The translations under genes were made by a program, and so were the position numbers. The notes beneath the pieces are model-generated. The model was not told the origin of the DNA. It searched no databases and saw nothing but the letters and a program-made list of their open reading frames with translations. From Flavobacteriia bacterium (GTDB taxonomy: Bacteria > Bacteroidota > Bacteroidia > Flavobacteriales > Flavobacteriaceae), in assembly GCA_011391075.1 (NCBI GenBank), contig JAABRF010000005.1, positions 1 to 64,000 of the forward strand: 64,000 nucleotides of DNA, in the 5' to 3' direction. Shown here piece after piece: positions 19,301 through 27,295 of this stretch. Numbering within the stretch: the stretch's first letter is position 1; each line of letters begins with the position of its first letter.

Positions 19301-20816
19301 TTCAGACATTGATATTCAATACAATGACGACACTTTAACCTTTGGAACCATTCCTGAACCAGTAATGATTCCGGCTCACAACCAACTGAAGAATATGGAA
19401 AAAATTCAAGCCATTCCATTGCAAAAACATCAGTTGAGAACTGAAGCCGAATTTAAGAAAGATCCTCAACCGGGTGCAGTCAAACTCAATAAAACCTATC
19501 AATTACAAAATACCAAATACCAAAAAGTATTGGCAGATAAAAATGCTGCTCCCAAAAACTTGGTCAATACCGTCAAATTTGATATTGCTGAAAGCAAATA
19601 CGACTTTGTAAAAATGGTAGAATTACGCAAAGAACCATTGGCGCATCATTTTGGCGATACCAAACACCGTTGGGTAGATTATCAAGTAGTAGGAAACACA
19701 AGGTATGAGGAATATTTTACTAAAATTCTCAAAAAAAATCCAAAATTATCCATTACACGAGAAAGCAAATGGGTCGAAAAAATTAACATTTTAAGTGCTG
19801 CAAGGCCTATTTTACCGGAAATCGATTATGTAATACCTACTTTTGAATGGCGTAAAACCCAAAACGATGACACCATGCGTCACCGTAGAATGGGTGGCGG
19901 ATTGAGAATCTATATCAAACGGCCTTGGTATAGTACCGGTGTCGATGAAATGCTCGGCGTGATTTTACCGCCCAAACCAAGCGGTAATGTTACCATGACG
20001 ATGGTTGGAACCAATACTTCACCTTATACGGATTATTATACCCATTGGGCTATAGATCCTATTTTATATTCTGTTCAAACTGATAAAGCTTCACCACAAC
20101 CGGAAGATTTTAGACTCAATCCGGTTTTGGACGATCAATTACAATATCCGGGTCAAGAAAACTTAAAAGCACAAGTAGCTGCTTATCCCGTATTTTTTGA
20201 CGAGGATAAGCAAATGTGGTATGCCGATATTGCCATAGATCCTAAAAATGTGTATTTCCCATTTGTGAAATTGGCTATTGCACGCTACCAACCATTTTCT
20301 GTTAAAAAAGAAAATCAAGATGTATGCCTGTCTCCTGTAGTATTATCAACCTTTGTACAATTAGTTCCCGAGCGTCAAACGACAGTACAATTTATTGATA
20401 AAAACAAATCAAAACTCAAAATTACAGTAGAAGGCACTATTTTTAATGAGAGATTTGCCAAATGGGGAAATCGTTCATTTGTGCGTATTTCGTTTGTGGA
20501 TGCCTTGCAAGCCAAACCGATTGAAGGAGTAATAGACAGCGGAAAAAATAGTCGAAATTTGGTAGAGGAAGGTTTGGAAATTTTGTTGGCTCAAGGTAAA
20601 AATGTAACCAATAATAAGTATCTAATTACACAAGAAATCTCAATTCCTACTATTTACAAGGAAAAACCTTATCAAATATTGATTGAGGAATTTGAACGCG
20701 GACCATTAAAAACTGCAGGAGATGAAATAGATGCAAAATATGCATCTCAGATGGTACAAAACGAAGAAACCGATCGTTTGATTTATGCAGATGTCTTTAC
20801 GGTGGGAGAAAAATAA
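16341..20816 (+). CDS. Giant uncharacterised protein 2 (1,491 aa), partner of the preceding gene
   Basis: A 1,491-residue protein with no signal peptide (MSQELIFTTLPNQRISLDGK) and no transmembrane segment. No named function is recognised. It is beta-rich. A fibronectin/Ig-like phrase LRFGKDYRVRVRTVDLAGNS lies at about 616-635. VEIIYLPDPMAAGVALF follows at about 770, and PEIDYVIPTFEWRK at about 1155. A distinctive C-terminal block has IKRPWYSTGVDEMLGVILPP (about 1195), THWAIDPILYS (about 1235), WYADIAIDPKNVYFPFVKLA (about 1290) and LSPVVLSTFVQLVPER (about 1330). From memory, similar blocks occur in very large hypothetical proteins of actinomycetes and cyanobacteria, which would make this a widespread orphan family; this was not checked. 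The region 190-480 is rich in Lys/Gln/Met. The gene follows its giant partner and is followed by a strong terminator, so the pair forms a complete two-gene unit. Confidence 0.9.
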   Translation: MSQELIFTTLPNQRISLDGKAFLKLSVFCSARLTSAQNTTLQSFPDVLSWPELIASADYKFKFGTLELEAQLLTNAMDPDFFGHIFHNQIRVKSYKQDNFTEKNIHSVPIVHIKDFIFNNYQKLAIDSPTKLVTADKFIDSAHFGAINRIKLNELEINKVNNDTAPRALKVKTLATQDVAVDKQLKTDLRKNKFVKFSAKMNPETDFAQLRKFHRIDEQMKPFKPIVIQKPEFEFHDIISIATNYPQIARRLGFILDFLVPFDGTIPVTNVVTLITNDLQFTNTDTVVSAPPTAYQLTSKGFYAADKPNSVFKQGFVRINTPEFTVLQMDADGAAIKTQQITESKTKEVAEFYKVRSDLKMVMRKGKTNARGQHRLKDVKRAQPPVEEGLPAMRSAGIAIVKNGMAEHVFKKFEIAKTLQPKLLNLDLALKMQPKANLELSSKKLKVAQTLTPMRHDRLKMAQMAPIKLIYPAETLYSDDIVQGYRMDIAYEENPNQWFSLHQRKNEYKWYDNQNKAHDIDIPETDEGFIELAMTENPDDPNDVFISETLARWEGWSLSVTRPGFAINEAADDPSPNKRDFVNTDKNVEMKKYAFDPNLEFRMNMQSKSIPGTLPRLRFGKDYRVRVRTVDLAGNSVPLDFQPETTTDSIRTNIRYMRYEPLSSPIVLVGNELKDGEFLESMVIRSNYDQSANDYENLNLDEKDFPDYSQRYLLPPKNSQMIAETHGKFEKAMGNNPLIAQQIYKLITDHEGLYKRPEKTVEKVYQPNEVEIIYLPDPMAAGVALFVSEGFEHTHTQEFSAKMFSFFSGEELSSDKTNTVEIPDDWYNAKHLRIRLEEGELGSKWNPSERIFTVFLPKGYRTRIKYSTFWREADFKKMSALWQMIKEKNPSNLTELEKVVRNGQHWMMSPPREFELVHAVQQPVEIPEIKNIIPDRDFGETFVDLHTKFKVHGESTEKVSIQAKWTEPIDDGISVEINEAQAGRNMISDIDIQYNDDTLTFGTIPEPVMIPAHNQLKNMEKIQAIPLQKHQLRTEAEFKKDPQPGAVKLNKTYQLQNTKYQKVLADKNAAPKNLVNTVKFDIAESKYDFVKMVELRKEPLAHHFGDTKHRWVDYQVVGNTRYEEYFTKILKKNPKLSITRESKWVEKINILSAARPILPEIDYVIPTFEWRKTQNDDTMRHRRMGGGLRIYIKRPWYSTGVDEMLGVILPPKPSGNVTMTMVGTNTSPYTDYYTHWAIDPILYSVQTDKASPQPEDFRLNPVLDDQLQYPGQENLKAQVAAYPVFFDEDKQMWYADIAIDPKNVYFPFVKLAIARYQPFSVKKENQDVCLSPVVLSTFVQLVPERQTTVQFIDKNKSKLKITVEGTIFNERFAKWGNRSFVRISFVDALQAKPIEGVIDSGKNSRNLVEEGLEILLAQGKNVTNNKYLITQEISIPTIYKEKPYQILIEEFERGPLKTAGDEIDAKYASQMVQNEETDRLIYADVFTVGEK

Positions 20817-20843
20817 CTAAACTAACTATTATATACCAAGAAT

Positions 20844-20875
20844 GAGGTTGTCTAAAATTAAAAAAAGACAACCTC
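20844..20875. terminator. Bidirectional terminator between giant gene 2 and trpS
   Basis: A perfect 10-bp stem (gaggttgtct / agacaacctc) around an A-rich 12-nt loop, with T/A-rich flanks, lies between two convergent genes. Confidence 0.85.
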
Positions 20876-20881
20876 TATTTT

Positions 20882-21850
20882 TTAATATCCAAGTTTTGCT
20901 CTAACTCTTTTCAACACAGTTTGAGCAACAATACGTGCTTTTTTGGCACCAACTTCCAAAGCCTCATCAATCTCCGATTTGTGCGCCATGTAATATTGAT
21001 AACGCGAACGGACTTCAGCATATTTTTCCAAAATTAATTCGTAAAAAGCTTGTTTGGCATGTCCATATCCATAGTTGCCAGCTAAATATTGACTTCTCAT
21101 CACTTCGGTTTGCTCTGGAGAAGCGATGAGTTTGTATAAGTTGAAAAGATTACAAGTATCAGGATTTTTGGGATCTTCAAGTGGAGTACTATCCGTTTTG
21201 ATTTGCATGATTTGTTTACGCAATTCTTTATCGCTCAAAAATATATTGATGATGTTCCCTTTGGATTTGCTCATTTTTTCTCCATCAGTACCAGGCACAT
21301 ACATCGTGTTATCTTGTATTTTGGCTTGAGGTGGTACTAATATTTGACCCATTTTAAAATTTATCCTATCAGCTACATCTCTGGCCATTTCAAGGTGTTG
21401 CAATTGATCTTTCCCAACAGGTACAATTTCAGCATCATATAGTAAAATATCAGCAGCCATAAGCATGGGATAAGAAAACAATCCCGCATTGACATCACTC
21501 AAACGGTCAGCCTTATCTTTAAACGAATGAGCCAATGTCAAACGTTGATACGGAAAAAAACAACTCAAATACCAAGCCAACTCAGTAACTTCAGGAATGT
21601 CACTTTGGCGATAAAAAACAGTTTTATGAATATCTAAACCGGCAGCAAGCCAAGTAGCAGCTGTACTGTATGTATTTTCTCTCAATTCATCCCCATCTTT
21701 TATTTGAGTCAAGGAATGCATATCAGCAATAAATAGAAAAGATTCATTCTGAGGCTGATTTGCCAATTGAATTGCAGGAAAAATTGCTCCTAATAGATTC
21801 CCTAAATGGGGTGTACCGGTACTTTGAACGCCTGTAAGTATTCTGGACAT
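20882..21850 (-). CDS. trpS: Tryptophan--tRNA ligase
   Basis: A 322-residue class I aminoacyl-tRNA synthetase of the usual TrpRS length. The N-terminus MSRILTGVQSTGTPHLGNLLGA carries the HIGH-equivalent (PHLGN), and the KMSKS loop is GEKMSKSKGNII at about 192-203. Specificity is supported by FFPYQRLTLAHSFKDKAD and PVGKDQLQHLEMARDVA. It charges tRNA-Trp in the cytoplasm. It is a single-gene unit with its own candidate promoter. Confidence 0.97.
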   Translation of the reverse strand: MSRILTGVQSTGTPHLGNLLGAIFPAIQLANQPQNESFLFIADMHSLTQIKDGDELRENTYSTAATWLAAGLDIHKTVFYRQSDIPEVTELAWYLSCFFPYQRLTLAHSFKDKADRLSDVNAGLFSYPMLMAADILLYDAEIVPVGKDQLQHLEMARDVADRINFKMGQILVPPQAKIQDNTMYVPGTDGEKMSKSKGNIINIFLSDKELRKQIMQIKTDSTPLEDPKNPDTCNLFNLYKLIASPEQTEVMRSQYLAGNYGYGHAKQAFYELILEKYAEVRSRYQYYMAHKSEIDEALEVGAKKARIVAQTVLKRVRAKLGY

Positions 21851-21888
21851 AAAAATATAAAAAAATTATTATCTGTAAAAAAACGGGA

Positions 21889-21917
21889 CAAATGTAGTAA
21901 AATAAGGCGTTTGCAAA
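21889..21917 (-). promoter_or_regulatory. Candidate trpS promoter
   Basis: On the minus strand TTTTG is followed after 17 nt by TACATTTG, an exact TAnnTTTG match about 40 bp upstream of the trpS ATG. The rest of the 328-bp gap up to 22178 is AT-rich. It must hold the promoter of the cytochrome cluster, but I see no convincing element there. Confidence 0.55.
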
Positions 21918-22178
21918 AAAAAACAACGCAAAAAAAAGAAATATCGCCTGCTAAAACACATGAATTTGTCCATTGCGTAAGAAAACTGATAAATATCATT
22001 TTTTGTTAGTTATTTGTTATGGAGATTTGTCCTATTAATTCGATAGCATTACTTATTCTTATTACTTAAATATTTTTTATACTTATAATAACTAACATCA
22101 GTACTGTCATATAAATTATAATTAATCAATCAGAACAAAGAAAACTCATTAAATCAAACCATTTAACAAACACTTATT

Positions 22179-23324
22179 ATGAACAAATTTAGATTTTTTA
22201 GCGGCATTATCATTATTGCTCTAAGTTTTGTTTTTATTCAATGTACCAGTGAACCAATTGCAGGTCCGGAAGGCCCAGCAGGACAAGATGGCGAAAATGG
22301 TATAGACGGCGGAAATGTATGCTTAACATGTCATAACGTGGATTACAAAGTAGTTCAACCGGAAACGTATGCGCTTTCAGGTCACGGAACTGGTACTGCT
22401 CACATATCACATGGTGGCACATCTTGTGCCGCTTGTCATACCAATGGTGGTTACATCAACACAGTTTATAGTGAAACCTTAACAGCATCCTCTGCTTTCC
22501 CTGAAGAAAGAATCGGTTGCACCACTTGTCACTCGGGTGGTCATGCTTCTGCTGGTTTAGCTATCAGTGGTACTGATGCTGCTTTGAGAAGTGTTTCAGA
22601 ATACACTTTGAATCAAAAAGACGCCAATGGAAATGATGTAAACGTTCATTTTGGAAATGCTAGTAACAATTGTATTCATTGTCACCAACCAAGAAGAAAC
22701 GCAACTTCTGCGTTAACTCCCAATACATCTGGCAATATATCCATCAGTTCTACTTTTGGTCCTCATTATGGAAACCAAACCGCTTTGTTGGAGGGAATGT
22801 TTGGAGCAGAAGTTACCGGAGCAACTGTATATCCAACTAAAAGCTCAGCTGTTCATAGAACTGGATCTTCTTGTGCCAAATGTCATATGGGCCCTAAAGA
22901 AGGAAACACCGGAAATCACACTATGAAACCCAATTTAAATACTTGTAAAACTTGTCATACTGGTGCTGGTATAGTAAACTACGATATCAATGCTGGACAA
23001 ACTAAAATCAAAAATTTGATGATGGAATTGGCTGAAGAAATCGTAAGAGTAAGATCAACAGACTTTAGAATCGCCAATTATACAGGGACTAAACCATTTA
23101 CATCTCCAAATATTTTCACGGATGCAACATACTCTACCAACCAATTAACCATTATGTCGGGCACACTAAATTATGCCTCTACTGATGACGTTAAAGTTAG
23201 AGTTGCAAAAGCTTATTGGAATTGGAGATATTTATATCAAGATCATTCTTATGGATTACACAATCCAAAATATGCAGAAGCACTGTTGAAAAATTCGATA
23301 GCAAACTTAAAACTTATTCCTTAA
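22179..23324 (+). CDS. Hexaheme c-type cytochrome lipoprotein with collagen-like stalk
   Basis: A 381-residue secreted multiheme cytochrome. The signal peptide ends in a lipobox-like FVFIQC (about residue 22). A short collagen-like Gly-X-X run follows (GPEGPAGQDGENGIDGG, about 28-44). Six CxxCH haem sites are visible: CLTCH (about 47), CAACH (82), CTTCH (113), CIHCH (164), CAKCH (231) and CKTCH (255). Several further His residues could be distal ligands. The C-terminus has HSYGLHNPKYAEALL, a phrase typical of multiheme cytochromes. It probably sits on the outer membrane or periplasmic surface and carries electrons. It heads the respiratory cluster. The nitrite-reductase NrfA CxxCK site is absent, so it is not NrfA. 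Confidence 0.9.
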   Translation: MNKFRFFSGIIIIALSFVFIQCTSEPIAGPEGPAGQDGENGIDGGNVCLTCHNVDYKVVQPETYALSGHGTGTAHISHGGTSCAACHTNGGYINTVYSETLTASSAFPEERIGCTTCHSGGHASAGLAISGTDAALRSVSEYTLNQKDANGNDVNVHFGNASNNCIHCHQPRRNATSALTPNTSGNISISSTFGPHYGNQTALLEGMFGAEVTGATVYPTKSSAVHRTGSSCAKCHMGPKEGNTGNHTMKPNLNTCKTCHTGAGIVNYDINAGQTKIKNLMMELAEEIVRVRSTDFRIANYTGTKPFTSPNIFTDATYSTNQLTIMSGTLNYASTDDVKVRVAKAYWNWRYLYQDHSYGLHNPKYAEALLKNSIANLKLIP

Positions 23325-23340
23325 ACTTACTTTGAATTAA

Positions 23341-23372
23341 AAAACATTCAGGAACAAACCTGAACGTTTTTA
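23341..23372 (+). terminator. Hairpin with T-run between the two cytochrome lipoproteins
   Basis: Imperfect inverted repeat aacattcagg / cctgaacgtt with TTTTT directly after. It may partly terminate after the hexaheme gene or set expression ratios in the operon. Confidence 0.5.
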
Positions 23373-23412
23373 CTAAAGTTATTAGGATTAATCATATCAA
23401 ACTCATTTAATA

Positions 23413-23790
23413 ATGAAGAAAGTTATTCAATTTTTATTGATTTGCGTCGTTGGGTTTTCTTTAAAATCGTGTTATTATGACGAGACCCTTCCTGCTCAGG
23501 AAATTCCGGATGGAACAGTGGTAACTTATAAAGCAGATATCGCTCCTATTCTCACTGATTGTACTACTTGCCATGGAGGCGGTGTTAATCCTGATTTAAG
23601 AAACACTCAACAAGCATACAACAATCTGTTTCCAAATTATGTAACAGTTGGTAATCCTACCAATAGTAAACTCTATTACAATGCTCCCGGAAATTCAAAC
23701 AGTGTTCATGCTAACGTTGGTTTTAACTTAGATGACACTCAATTGGCATACATTAAATATTGGATTAACCACGATGCTGAATACGAATAA
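23413..23790 (+). CDS. Small monoheme c-type cytochrome lipoprotein
   Basis: A 125-residue protein with signal peptide and lipobox (VGFSLKSCYYDE, Cys about 20) and one CxxCH site (DCTTCHGGG, about residue 49). Sequence after the haem (LRNTQQAYNNLF, then KLYYNAPG and AYIKYWINHDAEYE) resembles the cytochrome-like domain found beside hydrolase or barrel genes in Bacteroidota. It may relay electrons at a membrane surface. It lies between the hexaheme cytochrome and the barrel gene, with a 16-bp gap to the latter. Confidence 0.85.
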   Translation: MKKVIQFLLICVVGFSLKSCYYDETLPAQEIPDGTVVTYKADIAPILTDCTTCHGGGVNPDLRNTQQAYNNLFPNYVTVGNPTNSKLYYNAPGNSNSVHANVGFNLDDTQLAYIKYWINHDAEYE

Positions 23791-23806
23791 GATAAACACT
23801 AGACTC

Positions 23807-24670
23807 ATGAAAGATTTAAAAATTATTATTTGGATTCTACTATTGCTACCTGTGATAGGTTTTTCACAAGAAGAATTAATTGATTCTATCGCAACAGAAG
23901 AACCAACTGTAGTTGAAAACAAATTGGAAAGAACTGCTTTTGAAAGTTCACAGATAATTGACAATAATACCAGTGTAACTTTTGTAAAAGGCACTTTAGA
24001 AATCGTAATGCAACATCGTTTTGGATTGGTTGATGGAGGAACAAATGATGTTTTTGGATTATGGGCTCCTACCAACATTCGTTTGGCTGTTGCCTACAGT
24101 TTGACAGATAGAATTACTGTAGGTGTAGGAACGACCAAAGACAGTCGTTTGCAAGATTTTAATGCCAAAGTGGCCTTGTTAAGACAAACCCGTAGCGGTT
24201 CAATGCCCGTAAATGTTACCTACTACGGTAATATGGTAGTAGATGCCAGAACTAAAGACAATTTTAACAACATTCAAGATCGGTATTCTTTCTTCAATCA
24301 ACTGATAATCTCCAGAAGAATGAGCCCAAAATTATCTTTTCAAATGGCCCCAAGTGTAGCCCACATCAACTTGGTAGAACCTACACTTCCCAATGACTTA
24401 TTTGCCTTATCCTTGGGTGGAAGATACAAAATAAGTTCTCAAACTTGTTTGTTAATTGATTATACGCATCCTTTTGCTTCCTACGATAACAGTCCAAAAC
24501 CAGGATTTAGTGTAGGAGCCGAATTCAATACAAGTGCACACGCATTTCAAATTTATTTCACAAATTACAAAGGAATCGTAAACCAAAGAAGTCAATATTA
24601 CAATCAAAACAACTTCTTTGAAGGTGATTTTATGCTAGGTTTCACCATCACTCGTAGATATAATTTTTAA
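23807..24670 (+). CDS. DUF5777-like outer-membrane beta-barrel protein
   Basis: A 287-residue protein when started at the ATG at 23807 (MKDLKIIIWILLLLPVIGFSQ), which gives a clean signal peptide. An in-frame upstream ATG at 23732 would overlap the previous gene. The body has alternating beta strands (RLAVAYSLTDRITVGVGTT; LSLGGRYKISSQTCLLIDYT) and ends in FMLGFTITRRYNF, with the terminal aromatic typical of barrels. It matches what I know of DUF5777. Next to a multiheme and a monoheme cytochrome lipoprotein it could act as the pore of a porin-cytochrome conduit; this is inference from neighbours. Confidence 0.8.
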   Translation: MKDLKIIIWILLLLPVIGFSQEELIDSIATEEPTVVENKLERTAFESSQIIDNNTSVTFVKGTLEIVMQHRFGLVDGGTNDVFGLWAPTNIRLAVAYSLTDRITVGVGTTKDSRLQDFNAKVALLRQTRSGSMPVNVTYYGNMVVDARTKDNFNNIQDRYSFFNQLIISRRMSPKLSFQMAPSVAHINLVEPTLPNDLFALSLGGRYKISSQTCLLIDYTHPFASYDNSPKPGFSVGAEFNTSAHAFQIYFTNYKGIVNQRSQYYNQNNFFEGDFMLGFTITRRYNF

Positions 24671-24689
24671 AAAAACAAAAACTATTTTA

Positions 24690-24740
24690 AGTAACATATC
24701 TCATCAGTGATTTCATTGTATGATATGTTACTTTTTTTTA
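24690..24740 (+). terminator. Terminator-like hairpin within the respiratory cluster
   Basis: An 11-bp perfect stem (agtaacatatc / gatatgttact, arms 24690-24700 and 24722-24732) is followed by eight T residues. It separates the cytochrome/barrel genes from the Fe-S/NrfD genes, so these may be two transcription units or a partially attenuated operon. Confidence 0.75.
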
Positions 24741-24768
24741 CCCAAAACAGGAAAAAACATAATCAATC

Positions 24769-25737
24769 ATGGAAGATCAAAACACTAATTCAAGAAGAAA
24801 ATTTTTAAAACTTGGTTTAATTTCCGGTGTAACTGCTATGGCTGGCGCTTCGCTTGTTTCTTGTTCATCTGAAGAAAAAAAACCGGAATCAGGTGAAAAA
24901 ATGAGATTGCTAACACCAGATGGAAAAATCGTCGAAGTGGATGCATCGAATATAAACAAATATCCCGAAGCATTGATTACTCCTGCTGAATCAAGAAAAG
25001 GCATCCCAGATAGAAAATTTGTTATGGTGATTGATTTAGCCAAATGTAGCAATGCTCGTACTTGTGTAGAAAGTTGTCAAAAAGCTCACAATTTGGATTC
25101 AGATCAAGAGTTTATGAAAATCCAACTCATTCAAAACAATGAAAATACAGAACCTTATTGGTTTCCTAAACCCTGTTATCATTGCGATGAACCACCTTGT
25201 GTAACCGTTTGCCCAACGGGTGCAACATTTAAAAGAGAAGACAATATAGTACTTATTGACAATCAACGTTGTATAGGCTGTAAATTCTGCATGACTAGTT
25301 GTCCATACTCTGCTCGTCAATTTAATTGGGGACATAAAGCCAAATATGACAAAAAAGATCAACCTTATTCACCTGAAACTAGTGTTCCCGGCGCAGAAGG
25401 TACAGTGGTAAAATGTGATTTTTGCCCAGATTTATTAAGACAGGGACTTTTACCTCATTGTGCCAAAGCGTGTCCAAACGGGGTAATCTACTTTGGAGAT
25501 AAAAATGAAGATATCGTGACTAATGGGGAAGAATCATTCCAATTTTCAAAATTAATTACTGATAGAGGTGGATATAGACATTTGGAACATTTGGGAACAA
25601 AACCAAACGTTTATTATCTACCACCAGTTGACAAACAATATCCAGTTGAAAGAGGATTTGAAAACGAAGAGGAAATAAATGAACGTTATAAAAATGTTCC
25701 CTATGTAAAAGAATTGAAAAAACAAGGTAAAATATAA
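24769..25737 (+). CDS. Tat-exported Fe-S electron-transfer subunit (NrfC/DmsB/HybA-like)
   Basis: A 322-residue ferredoxin-type subunit. The N-terminus has a Tat motif, SRRKFLKLGLISG, and ends in a possible lipobox (ASLVSCSSEE). Four cysteine groups follow: CSNARTCVESC (about 90-100), CYHCDEPPCVTVCP (about 135-148), CIGCKFCMTSCP (about 167-178) and CDFCPDLL with CAKACP (about 218-240). In the first group the usual second Cys of CxxCxxCxxxC is Ala, so that cluster lacks a normal ligand. Such subunits pass electrons between an NrfD-type quinone protein and partner redox proteins. The next gene is that NrfD partner, 16 bp downstream. No molybdopterin subunit is nearby. Confidence 0.93.
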   Translation: MEDQNTNSRRKFLKLGLISGVTAMAGASLVSCSSEEKKPESGEKMRLLTPDGKIVEVDASNINKYPEALITPAESRKGIPDRKFVMVIDLAKCSNARTCVESCQKAHNLDSDQEFMKIQLIQNNENTEPYWFPKPCYHCDEPPCVTVCPTGATFKREDNIVLIDNQRCIGCKFCMTSCPYSARQFNWGHKAKYDKKDQPYSPETSVPGAEGTVVKCDFCPDLLRQGLLPHCAKACPNGVIYFGDKNEDIVTNGEESFQFSKLITDRGGYRHLEHLGTKPNVYYLPPVDKQYPVERGFENEEEINERYKNVPYVKELKKQGKI

Positions 25738-25753
25738 CTAAATACGCTTAAAG

Positions 25754-27109
25754 ATGGATATTATTAACAGAAAAAAAGCATTAGTTGAAGAGTTTTCTCC
25801 TATGTTGGAAAAATACAGTAAACTAACCAAATTATGGATAGCTTTTCTCATTGCTGTAATCATAATCGGTATGGTAGCTTTTGTGCTTCAAGTGATGTAT
25901 GGACATGAAATTACCGGAATGAGAGATAATGTAGTTTGGGGTATTTATATTATAAACTTTATCTTTTTTGTTGGAATTAGTTATTCCGGAGCTTTTATTT
26001 CAGGAATACTTCATTTCTTTAAAACACCGTGGAAAAACTCCATTTCAAGAATTGTAGAGATCATGACGGTAATTGCAATGGTAATTGGTCCAGTTTTTAT
26101 ATTATTATGTATTGGCAGATTGGATAGACTACATTATTTATTTATTTATCCTAGAATTCAGTCTCCAATTACATGGGATATCATTGCTGTAATAACCGAT
26201 TTAATTGCTTGTTTCTTATATTTATACCTAACTTTCATTCCTGATTTAGCCATATTGAGAGATAATAGTGAAAATTTAAATTTACCCAAATGGCAAAAAA
26301 AGATGTATAAATTTTTAGCTATTAGATATCAAGATACACCTTCTCAACGTCACAGATTGCACAAAATTACCAGAACTATGTCCACAATTGTTATCGTTTT
26401 GGCAATCGTTGCATATTCTGTTTTGGCATGGATTTTTAGTCTCACCTTACAACCAGGCTGGAATAGTACCATTTTCGCTCCCAATTTTATTATTGCCGGA
26501 CTATATTCTGGGATTAGTGTTATAATCATATCAATGTATTTCATTAGAAGACAATTTAAATTGGAACATTATATATTCCAAAAACATTTTGTCATAGCGG
26601 GTATCATTTTACAAATACTAGCACTTCTTTTCGGTTATTTTACTTTTACTGATTATTTTTCTAAATGGTTTAGCACAAAGATCGACGATACAATACTGTT
26701 GAATAGTTTATTTTCTAGATATTTTATTGAATTTATTTTAGCCAATTATATTGGAATTTTAGTTCCTGTTTTAGTTATTTTCTTTAAAAAACTCAGAACG
26801 GTAAAAATGATTACGTTTGCAGCTGTAATAGCGCTTTTAGGATTATGGCTCAATCGATATCTATTGGTTGTACCATCTCTAGAAAATCCATTTTTACCCA
26901 TTCAAGAAACAGGTCCTGAATACATACATTATTCAGCAACTTGGATTGAATACTCATTAAGTTTTACTGGAATTGCAGCATTTTTACTCATATTTACTTT
27001 ATTGGCAAAGTTTGTTCCAATTATTCCCATGTCAGGTATAATTGAAAACGAAGAGTTTAAAGCTAAGAGAATTCAAAAAAAGGATTCACCTGACGAATTC
27101 GATGTTTAG
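25754..27109 (+). CDS. NrfD/PsrC-family quinone-interacting membrane protein
   Basis: A 451-residue integral membrane protein with about nine or ten hydrophobic segments (for example LWIAFLIAVIIIGMVAFVL at about 27-45). NrfD-family features include VVWGIYIINFIFFVGISYSGAFISGILHF (about 60-90, split by a turn) and the C-terminal segments. The family oxidises or reduces quinol without haem and pairs with an Fe-S subunit, here the immediately upstream gene. It is likely the menaquinol entry or exit point of the cluster. Confidence 0.9.
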   Translation: MDIINRKKALVEEFSPMLEKYSKLTKLWIAFLIAVIIIGMVAFVLQVMYGHEITGMRDNVVWGIYIINFIFFVGISYSGAFISGILHFFKTPWKNSISRIVEIMTVIAMVIGPVFILLCIGRLDRLHYLFIYPRIQSPITWDIIAVITDLIACFLYLYLTFIPDLAILRDNSENLNLPKWQKKMYKFLAIRYQDTPSQRHRLHKITRTMSTIVIVLAIVAYSVLAWIFSLTLQPGWNSTIFAPNFIIAGLYSGISVIIISMYFIRRQFKLEHYIFQKHFVIAGIILQILALLFGYFTFTDYFSKWFSTKIDDTILLNSLFSRYFIEFILANYIGILVPVLVIFFKKLRTVKMITFAAVIALLGLWLNRYLLVVPSLENPFLPIQETGPEYIHYSATWIEYSLSFTGIAAFLLIFTLLAKFVPIIPMSGIIENEEFKAKRIQKKDSPDEFDV

Positions 27110-27248
27110 AAGTTTTACTTGAATTAAATTATAAATCAATAAATAGTTTTTTTAAAATTATATTCAATTCACAAACATAAAGAATACATTTTTAAACAAT
27201 TATAAACTACTGATGTTTCCCTGAATTAAATATTGCTAACTACAAATT

Positions 27249-27272
27249 TAATCAGGATATTTCATCTGATTA
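27249..27272 (+). promoter_or_regulatory. Inverted repeat ahead of the anchored periplasmic protein
   Basis: Arms TAATCAG and CTGATTA are separated by 10 nt in the 186-bp gap between the NrfD gene and the next gene. The 17-bp centre-to-centre spacing would suit a dimeric regulator. No motif match is claimed. Confidence 0.3.
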
Positions 27273-27295
27273 TTAAAATATAAAAACATAAACAA

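Noticed and set aside
11266-20816. Polymorphic toxin, contractile injection system or T9SS cargo for the giant pair
   Set aside because: No toxin domain, immunity gene, tail sheath/tube/baseplate gene, RHS repeats or T9SS C-terminal sorting domain is visible.
23732-23806. Upstream start for the barrel gene overlapping the small cytochrome
   Set aside because: It would overlap the previous gene by 59 bp and destroy the clean signal peptide that begins at 23807.
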